NCBI GenBank assembly: GCA_002729695.1
Contig: PBYQ01000003.1
Coordinates: 62,001 to 126,000 of the forward strand
DNA length: 64,000 bases
Origin: Citromicrobium sp.
GTDB lineage: Bacteria > Pseudomonadota > Alphaproteobacteria > Sphingomonadales > Sphingomonadaceae
Reading direction: 5' to 3'
Shown: one piece after another, positions 36,342 to 44,807 of the stretch
Numbering within the stretch: the first letter of the stretch is position 1
Layout of the letters: every line of letters begins with the position of its first letter
Notes under the pieces: generated by a model
Databases searched by the model: none
Told to the model about the DNA's origin: nothing
Seen by the model: only the letters and a program-made list of their open reading frames with translations
Program-made: the position numbers and the translations under genes

Positions 36342-37108
36342 CCGAGCTGTTTTCGCTCGCAGGCAAGGTGGCGCTGGTCACCGGAGGTGCGCAAGGCCTC
36401 GGGCGGATGATCGCCCAGGGCCTGATCGACGCCGGTGCCAGCGTATTCATCACCTCGCGCAAGGCTGATATGTGCGACGCCACCGCCGCCCAGCTCGGAT
36501 CGAACTGTCATGCCCTGCCCGGCGACGCCGGCTCGCCCGAAGGGATCGCCGATCTCGGCAGGCAGTTCCGGCAAGCCAATGCAGGCCGACCGCTTCACGT
36601 GCTCGTCAACAACGCCGGGCGTACCTGGGGCGCACCAATCGACGAATTTCCCGACAAGGCATGGCCCGGCGTGATGGCGGTCAACGTGCAGGCCCCTTTC
36701 CGCATGATGCAGGAATTCCTGCCCGAACTCGAAGCGGGCGGTACGTCGGACGATCCTGCGCGGATTGTGAACATCGGATCGATTGCAGGATCGGCGACCA
36801 CCGATCTCAATGCTTACAGCTACGCCGCAAGCAAGGCCGCGCTTCATCACCTTACCCGGCAGATGGCCCGCGATCTCGCGCCGCGCCACATCAACGCAAA
36901 TGTCGTCGTTCCCGGCTATTTCGCGACCTCCATGACCGCCCACCTGCGCGAGGACCCGCGCACCGATCCCTCGGGCCACGTTCCGCTGCGCCGCCTCGGC
37001 CAGCCCGAGGACATCGCAGGAACCGTCGTCTACGCCGCCAGCCGCGCGAGCGCATATATGACGGGCGCGCAAATCACGATCGACGGCGGGCTGACCGGAT
37101 GCGCCTGA
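36338..37108 (+). CDS. Short-chain dehydrogenase/reductase 1
   Basis: The 256-residue SDR has the NAD(P) motif VTGGAQGLGRMIAQG, NNAG, catalytic Tyr/Lys in YSYAASKAALHH and a C-terminal TIDGGLTG. It oxidises or reduces a hydroxyl/keto group, perhaps a 3-hydroxyacyl-CoA. It overlaps the CoA-transferase stop (ATGA) and is followed after 30 bp by the MaoC pair. Confidence 0.92.
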   Translation: MTELFSLAGKVALVTGGAQGLGRMIAQGLIDAGASVFITSRKADMCDATAAQLGSNCHALPGDAGSPEGIADLGRQFRQANAGRPLHVLVNNAGRTWGAPIDEFPDKAWPGVMAVNVQAPFRMMQEFLPELEAGGTSDDPARIVNIGSIAGSATTDLNAYSYAASKAALHHLTRQMARDLAPRHINANVVVPGYFATSMTAHLREDPRTDPSGHVPLRRLGQPEDIAGTVVYAASRASAYMTGAQITIDGGLTGCA

Positions 37109-37138
37109 TGCGCACGCGGCGGCCAAGCGAGTGAGGAC

Positions 37139-37591
37139 ATGACCATGGAAGACCTGCCTCCCCCACCCGATGTCGCGGGCCTCTCGCTCGACGGGGCGGA
37201 GACCTACACGATCGAGCCAGAGGAAAACGCGCGGCTGTGTCGTTCGACCGGGGCGGAACCCGCGAGCGACGGCACCGCGCACCCGATCTACTACTATATC
37301 GCGACCCAGGTCGGGATGGGGAAGACAGTTGCCGGGCTTTGCGCGGCCTGCGATTTCGACATTGACGACGGACCGATGATGGTCGGGTCCCAGGCGGCCT
37401 TCACGCACCCTTTGAGGATCGACACGCCCTACCGGGTTAACGGCAGCATCATCTCGCTCACCCGCAAGCGCAGCCGCAAGCTCGGGGTTATGGACCTTCT
37501 CGAATATCGGCTCGTGCTGGTCGATGCGAATGGCGAAGAGGCGCTCGCATGCACCAACACCTGGGCTCTTCCGAGAAAGGAACTGGCATGA
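37139..37591 (+). CDS. MaoC-like N-terminal (FAS1-type dehydratase region) hot-dog protein
   Basis: This 150-residue hot-dog domain protein resembles the N-terminal half of double-hot-dog enoyl-CoA hydratases. It has ARLCRSTGAEPASDGTAHPI, and a late block THPLRIDTPYRVNGSIISL. It lacks the clear catalytic motif of MaoC hydratase 2 and overlaps the next MaoC gene by 4 bp. A heterodimer with that protein, as known for some steroid hydratases, is a reasonable inference. Confidence 0.75.
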   Translation: MTMEDLPPPPDVAGLSLDGAETYTIEPEENARLCRSTGAEPASDGTAHPIYYYIATQVGMGKTVAGLCAACDFDIDDGPMMVGSQAAFTHPLRIDTPYRVNGSIISLTRKRSRKLGVMDLLEYRLVLVDANGEEALACTNTWALPRKELA

Positions 37592-37986
37592 AGGTAGGCG
37601 ACCCTCTCCCGACGTTCACGCATGATCGCGTCTCGCCCGATGCCATGCGTGAATGGGCGACCTTTCTGCGGGACGACAATCCAATTCACCTCGACCCGGC
37701 AGCGGTCGCCGCCCTTGGTCTGGGCGATAGGGTCATCAATCAGGGCCCGGCCAATCTCGCCTATGTGATCAACATGCTGCACGCCGCCTTCCCTTCGGGC
37801 ACGATTACCGGGCTTTCCACTCGCTTTCTCGGCAATGTTCGTGCGGGAGACTGCGTGGTAGCGGGTGGAACGATCACTTCGCTCAAAGCCGACGAGGCAG
37901 AGTGCGACTTTGAACTGCGCGTGGTCGATGGCGAGCCGGCGCTAGCCGGAACCGCAACAATCGCCTTGAACCAGCAGCTTTCTTGA
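37588..37986 (+). CDS. MaoC-family dehydratase (enoyl-CoA hydratase 2 type)
   Basis: This 132-residue single hot-dog protein has the MaoC hydratase motif in FLRDDNPIHLDPAAVAALGL, with D-x-N-x-x-H in place. ATG 37588 overlaps the previous stop (ATGA); an ORF extension to 37549 lies inside the upstream gene. It likely supplies the catalytic residues of a two-subunit enoyl-CoA hydratase with 37139-37591. Confidence 0.86.
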   Translation: MKVGDPLPTFTHDRVSPDAMREWATFLRDDNPIHLDPAAVAALGLGDRVINQGPANLAYVINMLHAAFPSGTITGLSTRFLGNVRAGDCVVAGGTITSLKADEAECDFELRVVDGEPALAGTATIALNQQLS

Positions 37987-37991
37987 CGATT

Positions 37992-38009
37992 TCCGAACGC
38001 ATGGTAGAA
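37992..38009. promoter_or_regulatory. TetR-type operator copy upstream of the acyl-CoA ligase
   Basis: TCCGAACGCATGGTAGAA shares the half ATGGTAGAA with the perfect palindrome at 53518-53535. It lies 82 bp before the ligase start and just past the MaoC stop. Confidence 0.6.
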
Positions 38010-38091
38010 AAATGATACGGAGGAGCCGACAAGGCTCCATCGAACACCAAGGGATCTGCCGGAAAGAGCGGACCACCGGGAGATATACAAG

Positions 38092-39717
38092 TTGAAGACG
38101 CTCGACATCTCAGGCGAACTTGCCTGCGAAACCATTCCTGCGATTCTGGCGCGTCAGGCGGCCGAGCGGCCCGATGCGCTTCACGCGATCTTTCCCCATC
38201 GCACCCTGACATTTGGCGAGCTTGATCGGCAGGCACGGCTGTGGGCGCGCGCCTTCGCGGCGCAGGGCCTCGAACCGGGCGATCATATCGCCACGTTGAT
38301 GCCCAATTGTCCGGAATGGCTGCCTGTCTATTACGGCGCGCTCCACTTCGGCGCGGTTCCTGTGGTGCTGAACGCGAGGTACAAGAGGCAAGAGCTCGCC
38401 TACACGCTTGCCCACAGCCGATCCAAACTGCTAATCACGACGACAAGCATCGAAGACCATGTCGATTTCGTCGCATTGCTGCGGGATGTCCTGACCGGAA
38501 TCGCCGGTCAGGACGCTGCGCAATTGCAGATCGATGCCGCCCCGGACCTGCGCGCGGTCGTCCTGTGCGAAGGTGATGGGGCAGATGGTTTTCTCGGTGA
38601 AGCGGCGTTTCTCGATCGCGGCAAGGAGGTGTCGGAGAACGTTGCAATGGCCGGTGGGCGCGATGCCAGGATCGATGACACCTCGGCGATCATCTACACC
38701 TCGGGCACGACGTCCAGCCCCAAAGGCTGCGAACTGACGCATGCAAGCGTGCAGAACAGCTGGTCGACCTTCTCTCGCATTGTCGATCTGGCTGCAGGCG
38801 AGACGGTATGGATGCCCATGCCCTTCTTCCACACCGGGGGTATCGGCCCGATGACCGCGATGCTCGACAGGGGCGCCGCCTTCATAACCCAGGCCCACTA
38901 CGAACCGGAACCGATCGTCGAGCTGATCGAGCGGCACAAGACCGAGCATCTCTATCCCGGATTTCCGCAGCTCTCCTTCGGGGTCATCGAACACCCCAAA
39001 TTCGACCGCGAGCGGTTCAAACACGTGCGTTCGCTGCTCAATGTCGGGCCGCCTGCTATGCAGAAGAAGATACAGGACCTCCTGCCCGACGGCGCCGTGT
39101 TGCTGAACCTGTTCGGGATGACCGAAGGTTCGGGTATCGTCACCTTTACTCCGTTCGATGCCCCTTTCCCCGTCCGCGCCGAAACGTCCGGTTTGCCTCC
39201 TCCCCATACGCAGGTGCGGATCATCGACCCAGAAACCGGGCAGCCCTGCCCCGATGGCACGCCGGGCGAGCTTCAATTTCGCGGCGGCGGGGCCTTCAAA
39301 TCCTATTACGCCGATCCCGAAGCGACGGCTGCGACGATCCTGGCCGATGGGTGGGTCCGCACCGGTGACCGGGGGCGGATCGACGAGAACGGGTTCCTCG
39401 TTTTCCTCGGTCGCATCAAGGATATGCTGAAGGTCGGTGGCGAGAACGTCGCCGCAGCCGAAATCGAAGCCTTCATCCAGGGATTGCCCGGTGTGCAGCT
39501 GGTGCAGGTGATCGGCATGGCAGACGACCGAATGGGCGAGGTTCCGGTCGCCTTCATCGAGCCCAGCGGCGGTGCGGTGCTGTCAGAACAGGGCATCATC
39601 GAGGCCTGCGACGGACAACTTGCACGCTGGAAGATTCCGCGCCGGGTCGAGTTCGTGTCGGAGTGGCCCATGTCGGCGACCAAAGTGCAGAAATTTCGCC
39701 TCGCCGAACTTCTGTAG
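38092..39717 (+). CDS. Acyl-CoA synthetase (AMP-forming acid:CoA ligase)
   Basis: The 541-residue ANL-family ligase has the P-loop-like IIYTSGTTSSPKGCELTH (about 200-217), NLFGMTEGSG, the hinge GWVRTGDRGRIDENGF and the C-terminal lysine region SATKVQKFRL. It activates a carboxylic acid with ATP and CoA. This makes it the best candidate for entry of the island's substrate. Start is TTG 38092 with GGGAG upstream. It has its own operator copy and is followed by the TonB receptor. Confidence 0.94.
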   Translation: MKTLDISGELACETIPAILARQAAERPDALHAIFPHRTLTFGELDRQARLWARAFAAQGLEPGDHIATLMPNCPEWLPVYYGALHFGAVPVVLNARYKRQELAYTLAHSRSKLLITTTSIEDHVDFVALLRDVLTGIAGQDAAQLQIDAAPDLRAVVLCEGDGADGFLGEAAFLDRGKEVSENVAMAGGRDARIDDTSAIIYTSGTTSSPKGCELTHASVQNSWSTFSRIVDLAAGETVWMPMPFFHTGGIGPMTAMLDRGAAFITQAHYEPEPIVELIERHKTEHLYPGFPQLSFGVIEHPKFDRERFKHVRSLLNVGPPAMQKKIQDLLPDGAVLLNLFGMTEGSGIVTFTPFDAPFPVRAETSGLPPPHTQVRIIDPETGQPCPDGTPGELQFRGGGAFKSYYADPEATAATILADGWVRTGDRGRIDENGFLVFLGRIKDMLKVGGENVAAAEIEAFIQGLPGVQLVQVIGMADDRMGEVPVAFIEPSGGAVLSEQGIIEACDGQLARWKIPRRVEFVSEWPMSATKVQKFRLAELL

Positions 39718-39779
39718 CGACATTTCCCCGCGCGATCGGCCGGCGCGAGGCGAGCTGCGCAGGCTTAGACAGCCCATTA

Positions 39780-39797
39780 ATCTACCGCTGTTTCGAT
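39780..39797. promoter_or_regulatory. Weaker TetR-type operator copy upstream of the TonB receptor
   Basis: Read on the minus strand the site is ATCGAAACAGCGGTAGAT. It keeps GGTAG and the flank ATC/GAT but has A instead of C at position 7. It is 173 bp before the receptor start and is less certain than the copy at 39910. Confidence 0.4.
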
Positions 39798-39909
39798 TAT
39801 TAACAGCGATAAATTGGCAACACTTCCGGCTTTTGCTCCGCATTTCAGGGGCATCTAGCGCTGGATTCCCGTGGAGCGCCACTCACCCCACAGATCGCCC
39901 TTGATAAAA

Positions 39910-39927
39910 TCCAACCGCATGGTAGTT
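39910..39927. promoter_or_regulatory. TetR-type operator copy proximal to the TonB receptor gene
   Basis: TCCAACCGCATGGTAGTT fits the island motif well and shares CGCATGGTAG with the ligase site. It lies 43-60 bp before the receptor start. Confidence 0.62.
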
Positions 39928-39970
39928 TTTTCTCAGACCTGCAAAAGCGGGCTTGATCAAGGAGAGGTTT

Positions 39971-42199
39971 ATGACTGGCAAAAACTGCCGAGCGCTAATG
40001 GTCGCGTGCCTTTGTTCCACGGTCCTTGCCACACCGGCGATCGCCCAGACCAATCCGGTTGCAGCAGGCGATGTCGCCGATGCCGAGGAGCGTGATGCGC
40101 AGGACGCAGGCGTCGATTCAGGAACGACGGGCACCGTCGAGGGCGCACGCGACCGCGTGGAAGAAATCGTGGTCATCGGACGCAAACGTGCCCGCGCGGA
40201 AGAATTGCAGGAAGTCCCGGTTTCGATCACCGCCTTCAGCGCGGAGCAACTGCAGTCGACCGTTGTCCGCGACCTCACCGATATCAGCTCGCTTTCGCCC
40301 AGTGCCTCTCTGCAGTCCTCGTCGCAGCGCGGGGTGCAGAACTTCGCTATCCGCGGAACGGGTGTGTCGGGCACGACCCCCTCGGACGAACCTGCAGTCG
40401 GCGTCTTCCAGGATGGTGTCTACTGGGGCTCGAACTATGGTGCCCTGACCGAATTGTTCGACGTCGAAGGCGTCGAAATCCTCCGCGGTCCGCAAGGCAC
40501 CCTGTTCGGCCGCAACGTGACTGGCGGCGCGGTGTCGCTCAGGTCCGCACGCCCCAGCGCCATCCCCTATAAGCGCTTGTCGATCGGCGTCTCGAACGGA
40601 TTGGGGCTCGACGCCTCGGCGATCTTGAGTGGCCCGGTCAGCGACACGATTTCTGCGCGACTTGCAGTCATGCAGCGGGCTAACGCCGGGCTGTACGAAA
40701 ATATCGATACCGGGACGGAATACGGGAAGTCCTATGTCACGATTGTCCGTCCGAGCGTGAAGTTCGAACCCAGCGATACCTTCGACCTGACGCTGCTCGG
40801 CGAATTCTATTCGCAGACCGGCGACCCCACGCCCGTTCGGGGGATTTCGCCCCGCACCATCGGCGCGTCGGACAATCTCGCGGAGTTGGCCGGCTACGTA
40901 ACGTCGCCCGACTTCACCGAAATCCAGGTCGGCGATCGTGGCTTCACCGATGTGCAGGTATATTTCGGCATGGCCGAAGCCAATCTGCAGATCGGGCCTG
41001 GCACGCTGACTTCGATTACCGGGTATCGGCAAGTCAATTCCCGCAACCAGACCGATTTCGATGGCTTCCCGGTCGACGGATTCCTTCAATATGCGGAAAC
41101 GGACCAGCACCAATTCAGCGAAGAGCTGCGCTACGCTGCGGATGTTTCGGACTGGCTCGGCTTCACTGTCGGCGGGTACTATTTCGATCAACGGATCGCC
41201 TATGCCGAAAGCCGTGATCTGGCCAACGGGGCGACCCGGGTGGCGACCCGCTCAATTTTGCAAAACCAGAGCTACGCCGCCTTCGCAGAAGCGGACATCA
41301 GGCCGTTCGACGGCTTAACGCTGACGCTTGGCGGACGCTACACGAGCGAGAACAAGACGCCGCAAGCCGCCCGCTTCGGTGCCTGCCCGTTCGACCTCCA
41401 GTCGCCCTGCACCTTCGAGACCGCGCCGAAATATAGCGGGGACAACTTCTCTCCCAAGGTCGGGCTGGCATATCAGATCAATCCCGATGCACTGATCTTC
41501 GCTAGCTGGACGCGCGGCTTCCGCAGTGGCGGCTTCTCGCTTCGCGGCACGCCGCTTGGTGCGCCCTACAGCGAAGAAACCGTCGATGCCTATGAAGCCG
41601 GCTTCAAGCTCGACCTGCTCGATCGGCGGGTGCGCTTCAACGTTTCGGCTTATTACAACAAGTTCGACGACCTGCAGCGGACCGTGCTCGACACCGATCC
41701 GGTGCTGGGCGTCGTTCAGGCGGTCTTCAACGCAGCCGACGCGACCATCAAGGGCGCCGAGGTGGAGCTGACCGTCGTTCCGACGAGCGGGCTGACCCTG
41801 CGCGGCGTGTACGGTTATACCGACGCCTCGTACGAAACCTTCACCGGCTTCGCTAACCCTGAGGATCTCGAATTCGTCCGCGTGCCCAAGCACACGGGCA
41901 GCGCATCCATCGATTACGAGGGCAATATCGGTTCACGCCGGGCGGGTGTTCATGCCGATGTGACCTATAGCGGTCGCTATTACTTCGACGATCCCAACAA
42001 CCTGTCGCAAGACCCCTATGCATTGGTCAATGCCAAGATCTTCGTAGATGTGACCGATCAGCTGACGCTGGATCTCTACGCTCGCAACCTCCTCGACAAA
42101 CAGTACAATGTCTGGGGTTCGACCCTCGGCTCGCTCGGGGAAAACCGCTTCCCGGGCGCACCGCGAACCTACGGGGCACGCCTTACGCTCACCTTCTGA
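39971..42199 (+). CDS. TonB-dependent receptor of the catabolic island
   Basis: The 742-residue receptor starts at ATG 39971 behind GGAGAGG, with a signal peptide ending TPAIAQ. The plug shows EIVVIGRKRARAEELQEVPV and the GPQGTLFGRNVTGGAVSLRS block, and the barrel ends in GARLTLTF. It probably imports the hydrophobic or bulky substrate of the island across the outer membrane, because it lies between ligase and tetR and has its own operator copies. Ligand unknown. Confidence 0.94.
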   Translation: MTGKNCRALMVACLCSTVLATPAIAQTNPVAAGDVADAEERDAQDAGVDSGTTGTVEGARDRVEEIVVIGRKRARAEELQEVPVSITAFSAEQLQSTVVRDLTDISSLSPSASLQSSSQRGVQNFAIRGTGVSGTTPSDEPAVGVFQDGVYWGSNYGALTELFDVEGVEILRGPQGTLFGRNVTGGAVSLRSARPSAIPYKRLSIGVSNGLGLDASAILSGPVSDTISARLAVMQRANAGLYENIDTGTEYGKSYVTIVRPSVKFEPSDTFDLTLLGEFYSQTGDPTPVRGISPRTIGASDNLAELAGYVTSPDFTEIQVGDRGFTDVQVYFGMAEANLQIGPGTLTSITGYRQVNSRNQTDFDGFPVDGFLQYAETDQHQFSEELRYAADVSDWLGFTVGGYYFDQRIAYAESRDLANGATRVATRSILQNQSYAAFAEADIRPFDGLTLTLGGRYTSENKTPQAARFGACPFDLQSPCTFETAPKYSGDNFSPKVGLAYQINPDALIFASWTRGFRSGGFSLRGTPLGAPYSEETVDAYEAGFKLDLLDRRVRFNVSAYYNKFDDLQRTVLDTDPVLGVVQAVFNAADATIKGAEVELTVVPTSGLTLRGVYGYTDASYETFTGFANPEDLEFVRVPKHTGSASIDYEGNIGSRRAGVHADVTYSGRYYFDDPNNLSQDPYALVNAKIFVDVTDQLTLDLYARNLLDKQYNVWGSTLGSLGENRFPGAPRTYGARLTLTF

Positions 42200-42209
42200 T
42201 GTTCCGGAC

Positions 42210-42246
42210 CTACCCGTCGCCTACTATGTCCCAGGGCGACGGGTAG
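42210..42246. other. Perfect 12-bp stem-loop after the TonB receptor
   Basis: CTACCCGTCGCC (42210-42221) and GGCGACGGGTAG (42235-42246) pair perfectly around a 13-base loop. It begins 10 bp after the receptor stop and could end transcription or protect the mRNA 3' end, although no T-run follows. The arms also carry CTACC/GGTAG, the half-sites of the island operator, so a protein-binding role is possible. Confidence 0.5.
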
Positions 42247-42265
42247 ACGCTCCGCCGCGGCGTGG

Positions 42266-42283
42266 TTAAAACGCCCGGTCGAA
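42266..42283. promoter_or_regulatory. TetR-type operator copy upstream of the tetR gene
   Basis: TTAAAACGCCCGGTCGAA has AAACG and CGGTCG in register with the island motif. It lies 15-32 bp before the regulator start, where binding would give autorepression. Confidence 0.55.
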
Positions 42284-42298
42284 TATCCAGGACAGGGC

Positions 42299-42967
42299 AT
42301 GCCGAAAACGAAAACGGAGACGAAAGAGCGCGCGAAGGCGCGCAAGGGCACCGGCACGGCGGTCGGCAAGCGGCAGCACGCCAAGTCGCGCAAGCGGTGG
42401 GACCGCATTCTGGAGGCTGCCACAGCGCTTTTCAACGAACGCGGATTTGCCGCCACTTCGATGCAAGACATCAGCGATCGGGTAGAGCTGCAGAAAGGCA
42501 GCCTCTACTATTACGTCGATTCCAAGGAGATGTTGCTGTTCGAGATCCTGCGCGATCTCCATCATGGTGGCGAGGCCTTGGTCGCTGGTGTCAATTTCGA
42601 CGCCGAGGACGCCCTGAGCGAATTGCGCAGCTTCTTGGTCCAGATCGGCATTTATGCGGGAGTTCACGGGGATCGCCTGCGAATCTTTAGCCGCGACCTC
42701 GATTTTCTTCCTCCCGAACAGCAGCGGGAAATCATCTCCGAACGCCACCTTTATCGCGACGCGGTGGAACGGCTCATCAACCGTGCCGTCAAGACGGGCC
42801 AGGTATCGCCGAACATCGACGTGCTCGTTGCCTCGCAGATGGCATTGCAGTCTTCGGCAGGCATTTCGGACTGGTACCGCGCGGGCGGCCCGATCCCGAT
42901 AGAGCGGATCGCAGTGCAGACTGCTGGCCTCGTGGTCCAGGGTCTGCGCGATTACGGAAAGGCGTAG
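42299..42967 (+). CDS. TetR-family transcriptional regulator
   Basis: The 222-residue regulator has a basic N-terminal extension (1-30, rich in Lys/Arg). The TetR helix-turn-helix follows with ILEAATALFNERGFAATSMQ and VELQKGSLYYYVDSKEML. The C-terminal domain is the TetR_C type common in regulators of acyl-CoA-responsive genes. It sits centrally in the catabolic island. I infer that it binds the 18-bp palindromes upstream of island genes and is released by a pathway CoA-thioester, as shown for other TetR regulators of fatty-acid and steroid catabolism; neither point is tested here. Confidence 0.88.
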   Translation: MPKTKTETKERAKARKGTGTAVGKRQHAKSRKRWDRILEAATALFNERGFAATSMQDISDRVELQKGSLYYYVDSKEMLLFEILRDLHHGGEALVAGVNFDAEDALSELRSFLVQIGIYAGVHGDRLRIFSRDLDFLPPEQQREIISERHLYRDAVERLINRAVKTGQVSPNIDVLVASQMALQSSAGISDWYRAGGPIPIERIAVQTAGLVVQGLRDYGKA

Positions 42968-42991
42968 CCTCGCTGCGCCGAAACGGGGAGT

Positions 42992-44767
42992 TCAGGACGT
43001 CGGGCCGGCCGGCTCTATCGCAAACAGAACCGTGCCCGACTGAACCGACTGCCCTGCTTGGAGCGCGAGCGATTGAACCGTTCCGGCGACTGGCGCGCAA
43101 ACTTCCATTTCCATCTTCATCGCCTCGAGCAGCAGCACCGTATCGCCCTTGGCAACTTCGGCACCTGCTGCGACGCGCAAGGAGACCACCACCGCATCCA
43201 TCGGTGCGCGTACCGTGGGATCGCCGTCCTGCTCGACAGCGAGCGCACTGCCGCTCTCGCGCATGCTGCCTGTCACCACGCTCCGCCGCCGCCCACTGCT
43301 TCGGTCGGGTGAAATGGTGACGGTCACGCTCTTTGCACCCCACGGGAGGCGGACCTGACGCACCTGCGGTGCATCGCCGTCACTGCCGGTATCCGCGTGC
43401 GGTGAAGGCCGATGCTCGGGATCGGGCTGCCAATCGCTCTCGAGCGATCCGGTATGGTGCCGGGCAGCCACGAAATCGGGCTCGCGCAGCACGTTTCGAA
43501 GAAAAGGCGCAGTGCTCGGCACGCCCACAACTCGCAGCTCGCCCAGCGCCTGCCCCAGCCGCGCGACGGCCGCTTCACGCGTGGGCCCGTAGGCCAGCAC
43601 CTTGCCGAACATCGAATCGTAGTGCGGGGCGACCGCATCACCCCGTTCGAAGCCGAAATCGCACCTCACCCACGGGGTCGAGGGCAGATGCAGCTCCTCC
43701 AGCCGGCCCGACGACGGCCGGAATTGATCCCAGGGGTCTTCCGCCGCGATACGCGCCTGGATCGCGCTTCCACGCAAGACTATATCGTGTTGCTGTACGG
43801 CAAGCGGTTCGCCGGAAGCGATCCTGATCTGCTGTTCCACCAGATCAATCCCGGTTACGAGCTCGCTCACACCATGCTCGACCTGCAGCCGGGTATTCAT
43901 CTCGAGAAAGAAGAATTCCTCCCGCTGCGGGTCGACCAGGAATTCCACCGTCCCGGCACCGCGATATTCGACCTTGCGGGACAGGTCGACGGCAGCCTTC
44001 GCAAGCGCAGCGCGCATGTCGTCGCTCAACGCGGGTGCCGGTGCCTCTTCCAGCAATTTCTGATGGCGCCGTTGGACGGAGCAATCGCGGTCGCCGAGGT
44101 GGACGACATTGCCGTGGTGATCCGCCAGCACCTGCACTTCGACATGACGCGGCCGATCTACATATCTTTCGAGGAAGACTTCGCCCCGCCCGAAGGCCGC
44201 TGTCGCCTCACGCCCTGCCGAGGCGAGAGCCTCCTCCAGCTCGGCTTCGTCACCCGCGCGGCGAATACCGCGGCCGCCCCCGCCAAAGCTGGCCTTCACC
44301 GCCACCGGCCAGCCGATACGTTCGGCCACTTGCATCGCTTCCGAGAGGTCGGCGACAACGCCGTCCGAGCCTGGAAGCACGGGCACTTTGCTCTCGATCG
44401 CGGCAGCGCGGGCTGCCGTCTTGTCCCCCATCAGCGCGATGGTATCCGGGCGCGGGCCCACGAACACCAACCCTGCATCTTGCACCGCGCGCGCGAAGTC
44501 TGCGTTTTCGCTCAGGAGGCCGTAGCCCGGATGGACCGCTTCGACGCCCGCCGTGCGGGCTGCATCGACGATCGCTGCTATATCGAGATAGGACTGGGCA
44601 ACCGGCGCCGGGCCGATGCGAAGGGATTCGTGCGCCAGCCGCGTCCACAGTGCGCCCTCGTCGAAGTCGCTATGTACCGCAACCGCGCGAAGACCCAGCA
44701 GGCGGCACGTGCGGATGATCCGGACGGCGATCTCACCGCGATTGGCCACAAGGATCGAGCCGATCAT
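42992..44767 (-). CDS. Biotin-dependent acyl-CoA carboxylase, biotin carboxylase/BCCP subunit
   Basis: The 591-residue protein has the biotin carboxylase domain (ILVANRGEIAVRIIRT at the start, KASFGGGGRGIR ATP-grasp loop, FFLEMNTRLQVEHGVSE). After a variable middle part, a C-terminal biotinyl domain holds LLEAMKMEMEV, where the second Lys is biotinylated. It carboxylates biotin, and the partner transfers CO2 to an acyl-CoA. MIGSIL at 44767 is preferred; GTG 44806 is possible. Members of this type include methylcrotonyl-, geranyl- and propionyl-CoA carboxylases; the substrate cannot be told from the sequence alone. Confidence 0.9.
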   Translation of the reverse strand: MIGSILVANRGEIAVRIIRTCRLLGLRAVAVHSDFDEGALWTRLAHESLRIGPAPVAQSYLDIAAIVDAARTAGVEAVHPGYGLLSENADFARAVQDAGLVFVGPRPDTIALMGDKTAARAAAIESKVPVLPGSDGVVADLSEAMQVAERIGWPVAVKASFGGGGRGIRRAGDEAELEEALASAGREATAAFGRGEVFLERYVDRPRHVEVQVLADHHGNVVHLGDRDCSVQRRHQKLLEEAPAPALSDDMRAALAKAAVDLSRKVEYRGAGTVEFLVDPQREEFFFLEMNTRLQVEHGVSELVTGIDLVEQQIRIASGEPLAVQQHDIVLRGSAIQARIAAEDPWDQFRPSSGRLEELHLPSTPWVRCDFGFERGDAVAPHYDSMFGKVLAYGPTREAAVARLGQALGELRVVGVPSTAPFLRNVLREPDFVAARHHTGSLESDWQPDPEHRPSPHADTGSDGDAPQVRQVRLPWGAKSVTVTISPDRSSGRRRSVVTGSMRESGSALAVEQDGDPTVRAPMDAVVVSLRVAAGAEVAKGDTVLLLEAMKMEMEVCAPVAGTVQSLALQAGQSVQSGTVLFAIEPAGPTS

Positions 44768-44807
44768 GCGCGCATCGTCCCGCTTGCGTTTGAGAGGGTC
44801 GCCCACG

